Shown piece by piece: positions 17,581 to 26,031 of a stretch of DNA of 64,000 nucleotides; the stretch's first letter is position 1, and every line of letters starts with the position of its first letter. The notes under the pieces are model-generated. The model was not told where the DNA came from. It was given only the letters and a program-made list of their open reading frames with translations, and searched no databases. A program made the translations under genes and the position numbers. Origin of the DNA: Tersicoccus solisilvae (lineage in GTDB: Bacteria > Actinomycetota > Actinomycetes > Actinomycetales > Micrococcaceae); assembly GCF_014643255.1 (NCBI RefSeq), contig NZ_BMJI01000009.1, positions 36,301-100,300 on the forward strand, given 5' to 3'.

Positions 17581-18168
17581 TCACGTCAGCGTCCTGCGCA
17601 TGATCAGCCGGGGCAGCCCGTTGGCCTGCGCGTCCGTGGTGCCGACGACGTCGAACCCGGCTCGGTCGAACATGGAGCGGGTGCCGACGAAGAGCCGGGC
17701 GGTGTCCATCCGGGACCCGTTCTTCCCGCCCGGCGGCTCCACCGGGTAGGCCTCGACGGCGGGCGCCCCCTCGGACCGCGCCCACGCGACGGCGCCGTCG
17801 ATGAGATGTCCGGTGACGCCCTGACGCCGATGCCCGGCCCGGACCACCAGGCAGACGATGCTCCACACCGGCACCGCGTCCACGGGGCGGATCAGTCGGG
17901 CTTCCGCGAGTCGGGGGATGTCGGCGCGCGGGCCGAGGTGGCACCAGCCCACCGGGTCGCCGTCCCGATAGGTCACGACGCCGGGCGGATGCCGGGCGCA
18001 GAGGGCGCGCATGGCCCGTTCGCGGTCGCCGCCGCCCAGGTCCCGCACGTCGGCCGCCCGCAGCCGCGGGGCGACGCACCAGCACGCCCGCGCGCGCCGG
18101 CGCGGGTTGACGATGTCGGCGAAGTCGTCGAACCGGTCCGGGGTGACGGGGTGGGTGGTCCAGGTCAT
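17581..18168 (-). CDS. GNAT family N-acetyltransferase
   Basis: A 195-residue acetyltransferase with the acetyl-CoA motif LVVRAGHRRQGVTGHLIDGA (about residues 115-135) and the closing MFDRAGFDVVG. ATG 18168 is chosen for its GGAGGCG ribosome-binding site. First gene of the minus-strand operon GNAT, pirin, small GNAT, HAD remnant. Substrate unknown. Confidence 0.85.
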   Translation of the reverse strand: MTWTTHPVTPDRFDDFADIVNPRRRARACWCVAPRLRAADVRDLGGGDRERAMRALCARHPPGVVTYRDGDPVGWCHLGPRADIPRLAEARLIRPVDAVPVWSIVCLVVRAGHRRQGVTGHLIDGAVAWARSEGAPAVEAYPVEPPGGKNGSRMDTARLFVGTRSMFDRAGFDVVGTTDAQANGLPRLIMRRTLT

Positions 18169-18317
18169 CGGGCGCCTCCGGGTCGTCGGTCCTGCGGGGT
18201 CGTGGTGACGCAACGGCGGTGGGTCCGACTGTAGCGCGGCGCCGCCCCGGAGCGCGGGAAACCTGCGGTCAGCCCGACATCGGAATAGGCCGGCAGCCGC
18301 CGGCCGTTGCCCGAGGT

Positions 18318-19241
18318 ATGCGAGCCATGACCTACGACCGATACGGCGACCCCGATGTCCTGCAGCTGCGCGACCTGCCGACCCCGAAGGTGGGTCCCGG
18401 GCAGATCCTCGTCCGCGTGAGCCGTGCCTCCGTCAACCCCGTGGACTGGAAGGTGATGGCCGGCGGGCTGGACGCCATGATGGACGCCCACTTCCCGGTG
18501 GTCCCGGGGTGGGACGTCGCCGGCGCCGTCGAGCAGGCCGGCCCGGACACCCCCGAGTTCACGCCCGGGGACCGCGTGGCCGCCTACGGCCGCAAGATGG
18601 TCGTCTCCGGCGGCACCTTCGCCGAGTACGTGACCCTGCCGGCCGAGTTCGCCACCACCATTCCCGACGGCGTGGGTGACGACGCGGCCGCCGCGCTGCC
18701 GCTGACCGGGCTGACCGCGAAGCGGAGCATCGAGGCCCTCGACCTGACGGCCGGGCACACGGTACTGATCCACGCGGCCGCGGGCGGCGTCGGGTACCTG
18801 GCCGCGCAGCTGGCCCTGCGGCAGGGGGCGACGGTGATCGGCACCGCCTCGGAGGCGAGTGCCGGCAAGCTGCGCGATCTCGGCGTCGCGCCGGTCGCGT
18901 ACGGCGCCGGGCTGGCGGAGCGCGTGCGGGAGATCGCGCCGGACGGCGTCGACGCCGTCGCCGACTACGCGGGCGACGTGCTCGAGACGACGCTGGCGCT
19001 GCTGAAGGACGGCGGCCGGCACGTGTCGATCACCGACCCCTCCGTCGCCGAGCGCGGCGGCCGGTGGATCTGGGTGCGCCCCGACGCGGCGGGCCTGGCG
19101 GAGTTGCTGCGGCTCGTCGACGCGGGCGAGTTGCGGGTCGACATCGACCGCACGTTCGGCCTCGGCGAGGTGGCCGAGGCGTTCCGGGTCAGCCAGGCGG
19201 GCGAGGCGAAGGGCAAGCTGGTCATCGACGTCACCCGCTGA
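18318..19241 (+). CDS. NADP-dependent oxidoreductase (zinc-independent quinone reductase-like MDR)
   Basis: Medium-chain dehydrogenase/reductase of 307 residues. It begins MTYDRYGDPDVLQL, then has the catalytic-domain helix VSRASVNPVDWKVM and the Rossmann motif HAAAGGVGYLAAQLA. No zinc-ligand cysteines are seen, which fits quinone reductases and enoyl reductases. The ATG at 18318 gives the natural N-terminus; an alternative ATG at 18327 is better spaced from GAGG. It is divergent from the GNAT/pirin operon. Confidence 0.9.
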   Translation: MRAMTYDRYGDPDVLQLRDLPTPKVGPGQILVRVSRASVNPVDWKVMAGGLDAMMDAHFPVVPGWDVAGAVEQAGPDTPEFTPGDRVAAYGRKMVVSGGTFAEYVTLPAEFATTIPDGVGDDAAAALPLTGLTAKRSIEALDLTAGHTVLIHAAAGGVGYLAAQLALRQGATVIGTASEASAGKLRDLGVAPVAYGAGLAERVREIAPDGVDAVADYAGDVLETTLALLKDGGRHVSITDPSVAERGGRWIWVRPDAAGLAELLRLVDAGELRVDIDRTFGLGEVAEAFRVSQAGEAKGKLVIDVTR

Positions 19242-19247
19242 GCGGTC

Positions 19248-21260
19248 TCACTCCCACGCGATGTCGCCGAAGGTCGAGCCGGTGCCGGGGTAGCGGTGGC
19301 GCAGGAACTCGCCGACGACGGCGGCGCCCAGGTCGGCGGGGTCGGGCGAGACGACGCGGCCGTCCACGCGGTGCGCCATCGACTGCAGGAACCGCTCCAG
19401 GCCAGGGTCGTCGCCCAGGCGGAAGAACGTGACCTCCGCGCCGAGCCGGCCCACCCGGTCCAGCTCCGCGACCGTCGCGCGCACCGTCTCGGGTTCGGGC
19501 GGCCAGGAGAACCAGGCCTGCCCGTTGCCCACCAGGTGCGCCGTCGGCTCCCCGTCGGTGACGACGAGCAGCACCGGCTGCATCGTCGGGTGCTGGCGGA
19601 AGAAGCGGGTGGCCAGGGTGAGGCCGTGGTGCAGGTTGGTGCCCTGCTCCCGCATCGCCGCGAGGGCGGTCAGTTCGCCGATGTCCCGCTGCTGCGCGTA
19701 CCGGCCGAAGGTGATCAGCTGCAGGCGGTCCCCGCGGAACCGGGTGGAGACGAGGTGGTGCAGGGCCAGCGCGGTGCGCTTCATCGGCACCCAGCGGCCC
19801 TCCGCCGCCATCGAGAACGACGTGTCCACGAGCAGCGCGACGGCCGCCTGCGTGCGGGCCTCGGTCTCCCGGACCTCGACGTCGCGCACGTCCAGCCGGA
19901 TCCCGCCGGCCGGGTTCCCGCCCTCGGCGGCCACGCGGCCGATCGCGTTGGTCATCGTGCGGCCGACGTCCCACGGCTCGATGTCCCCGAACTGCCAGGA
20001 CCGGGTGGACCCGGTCGCCTCGCCGGCCGCCCCGGCCAGCCGGGTCTCCCGGCCCCCCTGGCGGCCCGAGAGCCGGCCCGCGGCATCCCGCAGCAGCGAC
20101 TTGCCGAGCCGGCGCATCGCCCTGGGAGAGAGCCGCAGGTCGCCGTCGGCACCGCGGCGCAGGTACCCGCTCTCCTTCATCGCGCGCTCCAGCTCGGCCA
20201 GGGTGCGCGCGGAGACCGCCGCCTCGTCGCCGAGCTGCCGGGCCAGGGACTCGACGTCGACGTCGGAGAGCGTCGAGCCGGCGTAGGACTGGGAGAGCTG
20301 CTCGGCGAGGGAGTCCAGCTCCGCGAGGTCCTGCAGCACGCCGGTGCCGTCGCCGAGCCCCAGCCCCTCCTGGCCCTCGAACCGCTCGGAGCCGGTCCAG
20401 TCCTCGCCGGGGCGCAGGCCCTGCAGTGCGGAGTCGAGCCGGTCCAGCTGCGCCATCAGCTCGGGGGACCCGAACGCCTGGGCGGAGAGTGACATCAGCT
20501 CCTGCCGCTGTTCGGCGCTCATGGACCGCAGCATCCGCTGGGCCGCGGCCGAGCGCTGCGCGAGGGCGTCGATCAGCTCGTCGACGTTCTGCGGGTTCTC
20601 CGGGAACGCGTCGCCATGTTTGGCCATGAAGTCCTCGAAGTCCTCCGGGGTGTCCTCCCCCCGGGCGTGCTTCTCGAGCAGGTCGTTCAGGTCCGAGAGC
20701 ATCTGGGAGATCGCCTCCCGGTCCTCGTCGGTCGCGTTCTCCAGCGCCTGCTTCATCCCGGCGAACCGCTGGTCCAGCATCTCCCGGCCGAGCAGGTCCT
20801 TGATCTGTTCGTACGTCTGGCGCGCTTCCTGGGACTGCCAGTCGTAGTCGGCGAGCTCGTTCACCGCCGCGGCGGTCGAGGAGGGCAGGTTCTCCATCCG
20901 CATCTCGCGGAACGCCCGGTCCGTGTTGTCCATCATGGCGTCGCGGACCAGCTGCTTGCGTTCCTCGAGGACTGCCGCATCGAGCAGCTCCTTGATCTGG
21001 TCGAGGGTGCCGCCGAGGCGGTGCTGCTGGAGCAGGTCGCGGCGCCGCTGCTGCACCCGGCCGGCCAGGTCGTCCAGGCCCTGCCGGTTGCGGCCGCCCC
21101 GGCGCAGGAACTCCCGCATCGCCTGCTCGGGGGAGTACCCGGACATGACGTCCTCGGCGATCGCGTCCAGCGCTTCGGCGAGGTCGACCGGGGGCGCGAG
21201 CGGGTCGGGGCCGCCCGCGTAACGGCCGTAGCTGAAGGAGGACTGGTGGTGGCCCGGCAT
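19248..21260 (-). CDS. VWA domain-containing protein (CoxE/BatA-like)
   Basis: A 670-residue cytosolic protein. The C-terminal 200 residues form a von Willebrand A domain with the metal-site motif LLVDTSFSM (about residue 475-485) and a later TNLHHG Thr. The N-terminal 430 residues are helical, highly charged and rich in Glu/Arg. The upstream partner is a MoxR/ChlI-type AAA ATPase, 10 bp away. AAA+VWA pairs act as metal-insertion or protein-remodelling chaperones; the client is unknown. Confidence 0.88.
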   Translation of the reverse strand: MPGHHQSSFSYGRYAGGPDPLAPPVDLAEALDAIAEDVMSGYSPEQAMREFLRRGGRNRQGLDDLAGRVQQRRRDLLQQHRLGGTLDQIKELLDAAVLEERKQLVRDAMMDNTDRAFREMRMENLPSSTAAAVNELADYDWQSQEARQTYEQIKDLLGREMLDQRFAGMKQALENATDEDREAISQMLSDLNDLLEKHARGEDTPEDFEDFMAKHGDAFPENPQNVDELIDALAQRSAAAQRMLRSMSAEQRQELMSLSAQAFGSPELMAQLDRLDSALQGLRPGEDWTGSERFEGQEGLGLGDGTGVLQDLAELDSLAEQLSQSYAGSTLSDVDVESLARQLGDEAAVSARTLAELERAMKESGYLRRGADGDLRLSPRAMRRLGKSLLRDAAGRLSGRQGGRETRLAGAAGEATGSTRSWQFGDIEPWDVGRTMTNAIGRVAAEGGNPAGGIRLDVRDVEVRETEARTQAAVALLVDTSFSMAAEGRWVPMKRTALALHHLVSTRFRGDRLQLITFGRYAQQRDIGELTALAAMREQGTNLHHGLTLATRFFRQHPTMQPVLLVVTDGEPTAHLVGNGQAWFSWPPEPETVRATVAELDRVGRLGAEVTFFRLGDDPGLERFLQSMAHRVDGRVVSPDPADLGAAVVGEFLRHRYPGTGSTFGDIAWE

Positions 21261-21270
21261 GGTGTGCTCC

Positions 21271-22659
21271 CTATCCGTAGACGGTCTCCCCGTCGCCGCT
21301 CTCCTTGGAGAGCTTGCGGGCGAGGTAGAGCCCCTCGAGGGCGAGTTCGATGGCGCCGGCGCGGTGGCCGGTGCTGCCGCCGTTGAGGCGGCCGGCGATG
21401 TCGTCGTACAGCGTGGACCCGGACAGGTCCGGCAGCGCGTCGAGGAACTCCGCGGCGGTGACCCGCTCGCCGGTGGTGATGGTGCGACGCCCGTCGAACG
21501 CCTCGACCAGCGGGCCGAAGTCCAGGCCCCGGAAGTGCTCCCGCACCGCTTCGGCGGTGGCGGTGCGCAGCCGGTGCTCGAGGATGGCGCGCTCGCGGCC
21601 CTCCTCGCCGGACTCGAACTCGATCTTGCCCATGAGCACGTCGACGGCGGTCTCCAGGTCGACCAGGCGGGCGACGGGCTCGTCGCCGGCGCGCACGGTG
21701 GCGCGGTGCCGGGCGGCGGCCGCGACGGTCTCGGCGCCGGCGATGGCGAACCGGGCGGAGACGCCCGAGGCCTGGTTGATCTCGCTGGACTCGCGCAGCG
21801 CGCGGGTGAAGCGGGCGAGGATCTCCATGATCACGTCCGGCACGTCCGCGGTCAGCGCGGCCTCCTGCCGCACGACGGCGACCTCGTCCTCGAGCTCGAT
21901 CGGGTAGTGGGTGCGGATCTCGGCGCCGAACCGGTCCTTCAGCGGGGTGATGATCCGGCCGCGGTTGGTGTAGTCCTCGGGGTTGGCGGAGGCGACGACG
22001 AGCACGTCCAGCGGCAGCCGCAGCACGTAGCCGCGGATCTGGATGTCGCGCTCCTCCATCACGTTCAGCAGGGCCACCTGGATGCGCTCGGCGAGGTCGG
22101 GCAGCTCGTTCAGGGCGACGATGCCGCGGTTGGCGCGGGGGACCAGGCCGAAATGGATGGTCTCGGGGTCACCGAGCCGGCGGCCCTCGGCCACCCGCAT
22201 CGGGTCGACGTCGCCGATCATGTCCGCCACCGAGGTGTCCGGGGTGGAGAGCTTCTCGACGTACCGCTCGGAGCGGTGCTGCCAGGCGACGGGCAGCCGG
22301 TCGCCCTCGATCGCGGCGCGGGCCCTCGACTCGGAGGTGATCGGCTCGTAGGGGTGCTCGTTCAGCTCGGAGCCCTCGATCACGGGGGTCCACTCGTCGA
22401 GCAGCCCGGTCAGGGTGCGCAGCAGGCGGGTCTTGCCCTGCCCGCGCTCGCCGAGCAGGACGACGTCGTGCCCGGCGATCAGGGCGCGCTCCAGCTGGGG
22501 GATGACGGTGCGGTCGAAGCCGTGCAGGCCCGGCCAGGGATTCTCCCCGGCGGCCAGCGCCGCCAGCAGGTTGTCGCGGATCTCCTCGCGGAGGGTCTTC
22601 TGGACGTGGCCGGCCGCGCGCAGCTGCGCCACGGTGCTGATCTCGGGCTGCTCACTCAC
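21271..22659 (-). CDS. ATP-binding protein (MoxR/magnesium chelatase ChlI-like AAA+ ATPase)
   Basis: A 462-residue AAA+ protein with Walker A GERGQGKT (residues 70-77), sensor-1-like VVASANPEDYTNRGRII and Walker-B-region GIVALNELPDL. The ANPEDYTNRG segment is typical of magnesium-chelatase/MoxR ATPases paired with VWA proteins. GTG 22659 is chosen because a TAGCGT box lies seven bases upstream and homology begins close by; the upstream ATG at 22731 is not supported. First gene of the AAA/VWA operon. Confidence 0.87.
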   Translation of the reverse strand: MSEQPEISTVAQLRAAGHVQKTLREEIRDNLLAALAAGENPWPGLHGFDRTVIPQLERALIAGHDVVLLGERGQGKTRLLRTLTGLLDEWTPVIEGSELNEHPYEPITSESRARAAIEGDRLPVAWQHRSERYVEKLSTPDTSVADMIGDVDPMRVAEGRRLGDPETIHFGLVPRANRGIVALNELPDLAERIQVALLNVMEERDIQIRGYVLRLPLDVLVVASANPEDYTNRGRIITPLKDRFGAEIRTHYPIELEDEVAVVRQEAALTADVPDVIMEILARFTRALRESSEINQASGVSARFAIAGAETVAAAARHRATVRAGDEPVARLVDLETAVDVLMGKIEFESGEEGRERAILEHRLRTATAEAVREHFRGLDFGPLVEAFDGRRTITTGERVTAAEFLDALPDLSGSTLYDDIAGRLNGGSTGHRAGAIELALEGLYLARKLSKESGDGETVYG

Positions 22660-22666
22660 CTGAATC

Positions 22667-22672
22667 ACGCTA
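22667..22672 (-). promoter_or_regulatory. -10 box of a leaderless promoter for the AAA ATPase
   Basis: TAGCGT on the minus strand, 7 bases before the GTG at 22659, with no ribosome-binding site between. Confidence 0.5.
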
Positions 22673-22753
22673 GACCCGTTCTCTCGATACTCGGAAGGTC
22701 TGTTCACCCGGGGCGGAGTGCGGCGGGTCACGCACCGTGCCTACGCTGCCCTC

Positions 22754-23416
22754 ATGACGACCGGACAGCCCGAGGCCGCATCACTGCCGGCCCCGACCAC
22801 CCTGGTGATCCTCGTCCGCCACGGGACGACCCCGACGACGGGCCGGCTGCTCCCCGGTCGGGCCCCGGGCCTCGGACTGTCCGAGACCGGCCGCGAGCAG
22901 GCGGAGCGGGTCGCCGAGCGGCTGACCGCCCGCACCATCGACGCCCTCTACAGCTCCCCGCTGCAGCGGACCCGCGAGACCGCGCAGCCCACCGCGGAAC
23001 GCACCGGGCTCCCGGTCGCCGAGGACGCCGGGCTGATCGAGTGCGACGTCGGGGAGTGGACCGGGCAGGCGCTCGCGGACCTGGCGAAGCTGCCCGAGTG
23101 GCGCACCGTGCAGGCCGAGCCCGAGGCCTTCACGTTCCCCGGGGGCGAGAGCTTCGTGGCGATGCAGGAGCGGATGGTCGCCGCTCTGGCCCGGGTGCGG
23201 GACGCCCACCTCGGCGGCACGGCGGTCTGCTTCTCCCACGCCGACCCGATCCGCGTCGCGCTCGCCGACGCCCTGGGCACCCCGCTGAACCGGTTTCAGC
23301 GGATCAGCGTCGACCCGTGCTCGGTCTCGGTGATCTCCTACCAGGACGGGCGGGACCCGGTGGTGCTGATGGTCAACTCGTCCCAGGCGTCGCTGGCGGA
23401 CCTGACGGCATCGTGA
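22754..23416 (+). CDS. histidine phosphatase family protein (MSMEG_4193-type probable phosphomutase)
   Basis: A 220-residue phosphoglycerate-mutase-like enzyme. The catalytic motif RHG lies at residues 22-24 (VRHGTTPTTGRLLPGRAPGL); YSSPLQRTRETA and the second catalytic His in VCFSHADPIR follow. The RLLPGRAPGLGLSETG segment is characteristic of the MSMEG_4193 group, found in actinobacteria beside DUF3090 and SCO1664 genes. Here the SCO1664-like gene follows but no DUF3090 gene lies between. TACGCT sits 6 bases before the ATG, so the mRNA is probably leaderless. The stop codon lies inside the first unit of a 15-bp tandem repeat. Confidence 0.9.
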   Translation: MTTGQPEAASLPAPTTLVILVRHGTTPTTGRLLPGRAPGLGLSETGREQAERVAERLTARTIDALYSSPLQRTRETAQPTAERTGLPVAEDAGLIECDVGEWTGQALADLAKLPEWRTVQAEPEAFTFPGGESFVAMQERMVAALARVRDAHLGGTAVCFSHADPIRVALADALGTPLNRFQRISVDPCSVSVISYQDGRDPVVLMVNSSQASLADLTAS

Positions 23417-23496
23417 GAACCGGCATCGTGAGAACCGGCATCGTGAGAACCGGCATCGTGAGAACCGGCATCGTGAGAACCGGCATCGTGAGCAGC
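23407..23496 (+). repeat. 15-bp tandem repeat array at the 3' end of the phosphatase gene
   Basis: Unit GGCATCGTGAGAACC in five perfect copies (23407-23481), then a degenerate sixth (23482-23496). The first copy supplies the last codons and stop of the phosphatase gene. The unit is a whole number of codons, so slippage upstream of the stop would be silent in frame. Confidence 0.92.
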
Positions 23497-23524
23497 AGGG
23501 TCGTGACGCTCGGACGGGGTTCCC

Positions 23525-24241
23525 GTGGCCGGTGACGAGCGCGAGCTCGGCATCCTCGACCACGGGTCCGTCGAGCTGCTCGGCCAGATCGCGCGCAGCA
23601 GCAACGAGACGTTCATCGTCGAGGTGACCGACCCGGCCGATGATGAGCGGACGTCCTGGGCGATCTACAAGCCGGAGCTGGGAGAGCGGCCGCTGTGGGA
23701 CTTCGAGCCCGGGCTGTACCGGCGCGAGCGGGCGGCCTACCTGCTCAGCGCCGCCCTGGGCTGGGACCTGGTGCCCCCGACGGTGGTCCGGGAGGACGCC
23801 CCGTTCGGGGTCGGGTCGCTGCAGTGGTTCGTCGAGTGCAACCTGGCCGAGCACTACTTCACGCTGATCGAGGACTTCCCGCAGACCCACGACGACCTGC
23901 GCCGGATGGCCGTGTTCGACGTCGTCACCAACAACACGGACCGGAAGGCCGGGCACGTGCTGCGCGGCACCGACGGGCGGATCTGGGGCATCGACCACGG
24001 CCTGTGCTTCGCGGCGCCGTTCAAGCTGCGCACGGTGATCTGGGACTTCGGCGGGGAGCCGGTCGATGAGGGTCTGCTCGAGGACATCGCGCCGCTGGCC
24101 GAGGAGGTGCCGACGGACGTCGCGGACCTGCTCGACGCCGCCGAGGTCCGGGCCCTGCGCGGGCGAGTGCAGGGGCTGCTGATGCGCCGGACGCTGCCGG
24201 TCGACGAGACCGGCCGCCGGTTCCCCTGGCCGCTGATCTGA
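23525..24241 (+). CDS. SCO1664 family protein
   Basis: A 238-residue protein of the conserved actinobacterial SCO1664 family. It has kinase-like features: TSWAIYKPELGERPLWDFE, the DVVTNNTDRKAGHVL segment (resembling the catalytic loop of PI3/PI4-kinase-like folds) and WGIDHGLCFAAPFKLRTVIW (a DFG-like metal site). In related genomes it lies with the phosphomutase-like gene and near mshC; biochemical role unknown. GTG 23525 is the first in-frame start. Confidence 0.88.
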   Translation: MAGDERELGILDHGSVELLGQIARSSNETFIVEVTDPADDERTSWAIYKPELGERPLWDFEPGLYRRERAAYLLSAALGWDLVPPTVVREDAPFGVGSLQWFVECNLAEHYFTLIEDFPQTHDDLRRMAVFDVVTNNTDRKAGHVLRGTDGRIWGIDHGLCFAAPFKLRTVIWDFGGEPVDEGLLEDIAPLAEEVPTDVADLLDAAEVRALRGRVQGLLMRRTLPVDETGRRFPWPLI

Positions 24242-24747
24242 TGGAGGTGCGGCCCCATGCGTCGACGTCCTTCGTGCCGGCCTGGGTCTGCGCCACGGAC
24301 CCAGCGCACGTGTGGCAGCAGTCGCTGAGCAGCCGCTCCAACGCGCGCGTTCCGGAGTGCCGGCAGGCCGGCAAGCCGAAAGCGGTTGGCTCATCACGCC
24401 GCCGCGGCGGAGATCTTCCCGGGCGCGCGATCCGGAGCGCTGCACCGGGACAAGGCGTTCGAGACGAGGAAATCTTGGACGGCTGACACCAGCGCCACCG
24501 TCGACGGTCGCACGCTGGTGATCGAGTACGACGGCGCCGACTGGCATGCGGCCGCGGCGAAGGCGCTGGTGGATGAGAGCAAGACCGCCGACGTCCTGGC
24601 AGCAGGTTCACCGTGGTGCGCCTGCGCGAGGACCCGCTTCCGGCCCTGCCGGTGGAGCACCCGGCGTACAAGGAGATCCGCGTGTACTCGACCGCGCCCC
24701 GGCCCGGTGAGGTGATGGAGGAGATCCGGGACTGGCTCGGGGTCTGA
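24242..24747 (+). pseudogene. zinc-ribbon (treble-clef) plus DUF559-like nuclease, frameshifted remnant
   Basis: Three consecutive frames carry pieces of one protein. First, CATDPAHVWQQSLSSRSNA, a treble-clef zinc-ribbon repeat, with PEC soon after. Second (about 24386-24610), AHHAAAAEIFPGARSGA and LVIEYDGADWHA, the nuclease-like core. Third (about 24610-24747), VVRLREDPLPALPVEHPAYK to IRDWLGV and a stop. The order matches intact actinobacterial proteins with zinc-ribbon domains followed by a Vsr/DUF559-like C-terminus, but most of the N-terminus is gone. Not expressed as one product. Confidence 0.65.
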
Positions 24748-24794
24748 GCCCGCCCCGGATCTTCCGGGTGAGGAGCCGCCGTTGCGCTTCTTCT

Positions 24795-25180
24795 TCACCC
24801 CGTCCCGAGGAAGGTGGCGAGGGGCGTCACGATGCGGTCCGGTGCCCGGTTGATCCCGTCGTGGTCACAGCGGGGGACGGGCAGCACCCGCGCTCGCGGC
24901 AGCGCCCGGGCCAGCGCGTCGTTGGTGGGCCCGGAGTACGGCGGACCGGCCGCACCGTAGCCGAGCAGGACGTCGGCGGTGATGCCCGGCCACCGGGTGG
25001 CCGGCGCGTCGTGGAGCCGGACCTGCTGCGACTCGTCCAGGGTCGAGGGAAGCAATTCGCCCATGGTGCGGCCGATCGAGGTCCGCAGGAAGACGCGGCA
25101 CAGCGCCGTCCGGACGGCGAGCGGGAGACGGGACGCCGGCGAATGGGTGTTGACGCCGGCGCTGGTGGTCGCGAGAGCCC
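24795..25180 (-). pseudogene. C-terminal remnant of an alpha/beta hydrolase
   Basis: The last ~110 codons read like an alpha/beta-hydrolase C-terminus: WPGITADVLLGYGAAGPPY (the strand before the acid), ALARALPRARVLPVPRCDHD with the late His position, and a closing VTPLATFLGTG helix. The nucleophile elbow (GxSxG) and the first half of the fold are absent, and the 5' end runs into the broken TetR gene. The upstream limit is approximate. It may be only a chance reading frame, but the pattern is good. Confidence 0.45.
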
Positions 25181-25184
25181 GGGC

Positions 25185-25864
25185 GATGTCCCCAACCCGG
25201 GCCGCCTCGCGCGACCGGCTCGCGGCACCCGCGGCCCCGCGGCGTCGCACGGGCGGGACGACATCGCCGGCGCCGCCGTCGACACCGCCCCGACGCCGGG
25301 GGCCTCGGGGCGGTGTCCATGCGTGCGGTCGCGGCCGCGCTGGGCACGGGTGCCGGGTCGCTCTACCGGTACGTCTCGAGCCGAAGCGACCTGCTGGACC
25401 TGATGGCCGACCGAGCGGTGGGGGAGCTACTGGCCGTCCCGGCCCCGATCGAGAGCGGGATCGAGGGCATGCTGGTCCTGGCCCGGCAGCAGCGCGACCT
25501 GTTCCGGCGGCATCGCTGGCTCCTCGACCCGCTGACAGGCCCGATCCATGCCGGCCCGAACGCGCTGGCATGGTTCGACCACTGCCTGGCCGTGCTCGAG
25601 CCCACGCGCGCCCCGGTCTCCGCCAGCTTCGAGGCGATCGCCCTGACGACGGGACTGGCCAGCACCATGGTGCGCGGCGAGGCCGGGCGGGCATCGTTTT
25701 CGTTCGGCTCGGTCGACCCCGACCTCCATTCCCATCTGGACCGGGCTCTCGCGGGAGCGGCGTCGTCGGCCCCGTCCGCCGCCCCCGCGCGCGATCTGTT
25801 CGACCGCGCTGTGCGCGGCCTGCTGCGCGGGCTGCTCGAGACGGACGCCGATGCGGCTCGCTGA
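25185..25864 (+). pseudogene. TetR/AcrR regulator with a single-base frameshift
   Basis: From 25313 the frame encodes a normal TetR_C1 body: VSMRAVAAALGTGAGSLYRY (helix-turn-helix) and about 160 residues of ligand-binding domain ending LLETDADAAR. The first helix (GRDDIAGAAVDTA) is in another frame just upstream; removing one C in the run at 25287-25291 joins it as VDTADAGGLGAVSM. Thus the gene is either frameshifted or translated only from GTG 25313/ATG 25319 without helix 1. The 5' end is approximate. Check for a sequencing error. Confidence 0.7.
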
Positions 25865-25929
25865 CCTGCCGTGACCCCACCGCCCTTGTGACCCACGTCA
25901 TTGTTCCGTACCCTGCTGTGAGCACACGT

Positions 25930-25964
25930 GTTCAGTTATCGAATTGCGTGTTCGATTATCGAAC
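25930..25964. promoter_or_regulatory. double operator, IclR/PcaR-like, upstream of the aromatic monooxygenase
   Basis: Two copies 20 bp apart: GTTCAGTTATCGAAT (25930-25944) and the near-perfect inverted repeat GTTCGATTATCGAAC (25950-25964). The sequence resembles operators of IclR-family aromatic-catabolism regulators such as PcaR. The monooxygenase starts 67 bp downstream. No IclR gene is visible in the window. Confidence 0.55.
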
Positions 25965-26031
25965 AGCGAACAGCGAACGGCCGCCCGAGCGGAGGCCGTC
26001 TCCCCGGACCACAACGATGTGAGGACAACTC

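Noticed and set aside
18219..18317. Upstream N-terminal extension of the quinone-reductase-like gene
   Set aside because: The family begins at MRAMTYDRYG; the added residues are low-complexity and lack a ribosome-binding site.
23407..23496. Regular 15-bp repeats as a CRISPR array
   Set aside because: Units are directly adjacent with no spacers, and no cas gene is present.
21259..23535. A 758-residue plus-strand frame across the AAA gene and phosphatase
   Set aside because: It is antisense to the AAA/VWA operon and ends in repeated translation of the 15-bp array; no family match.
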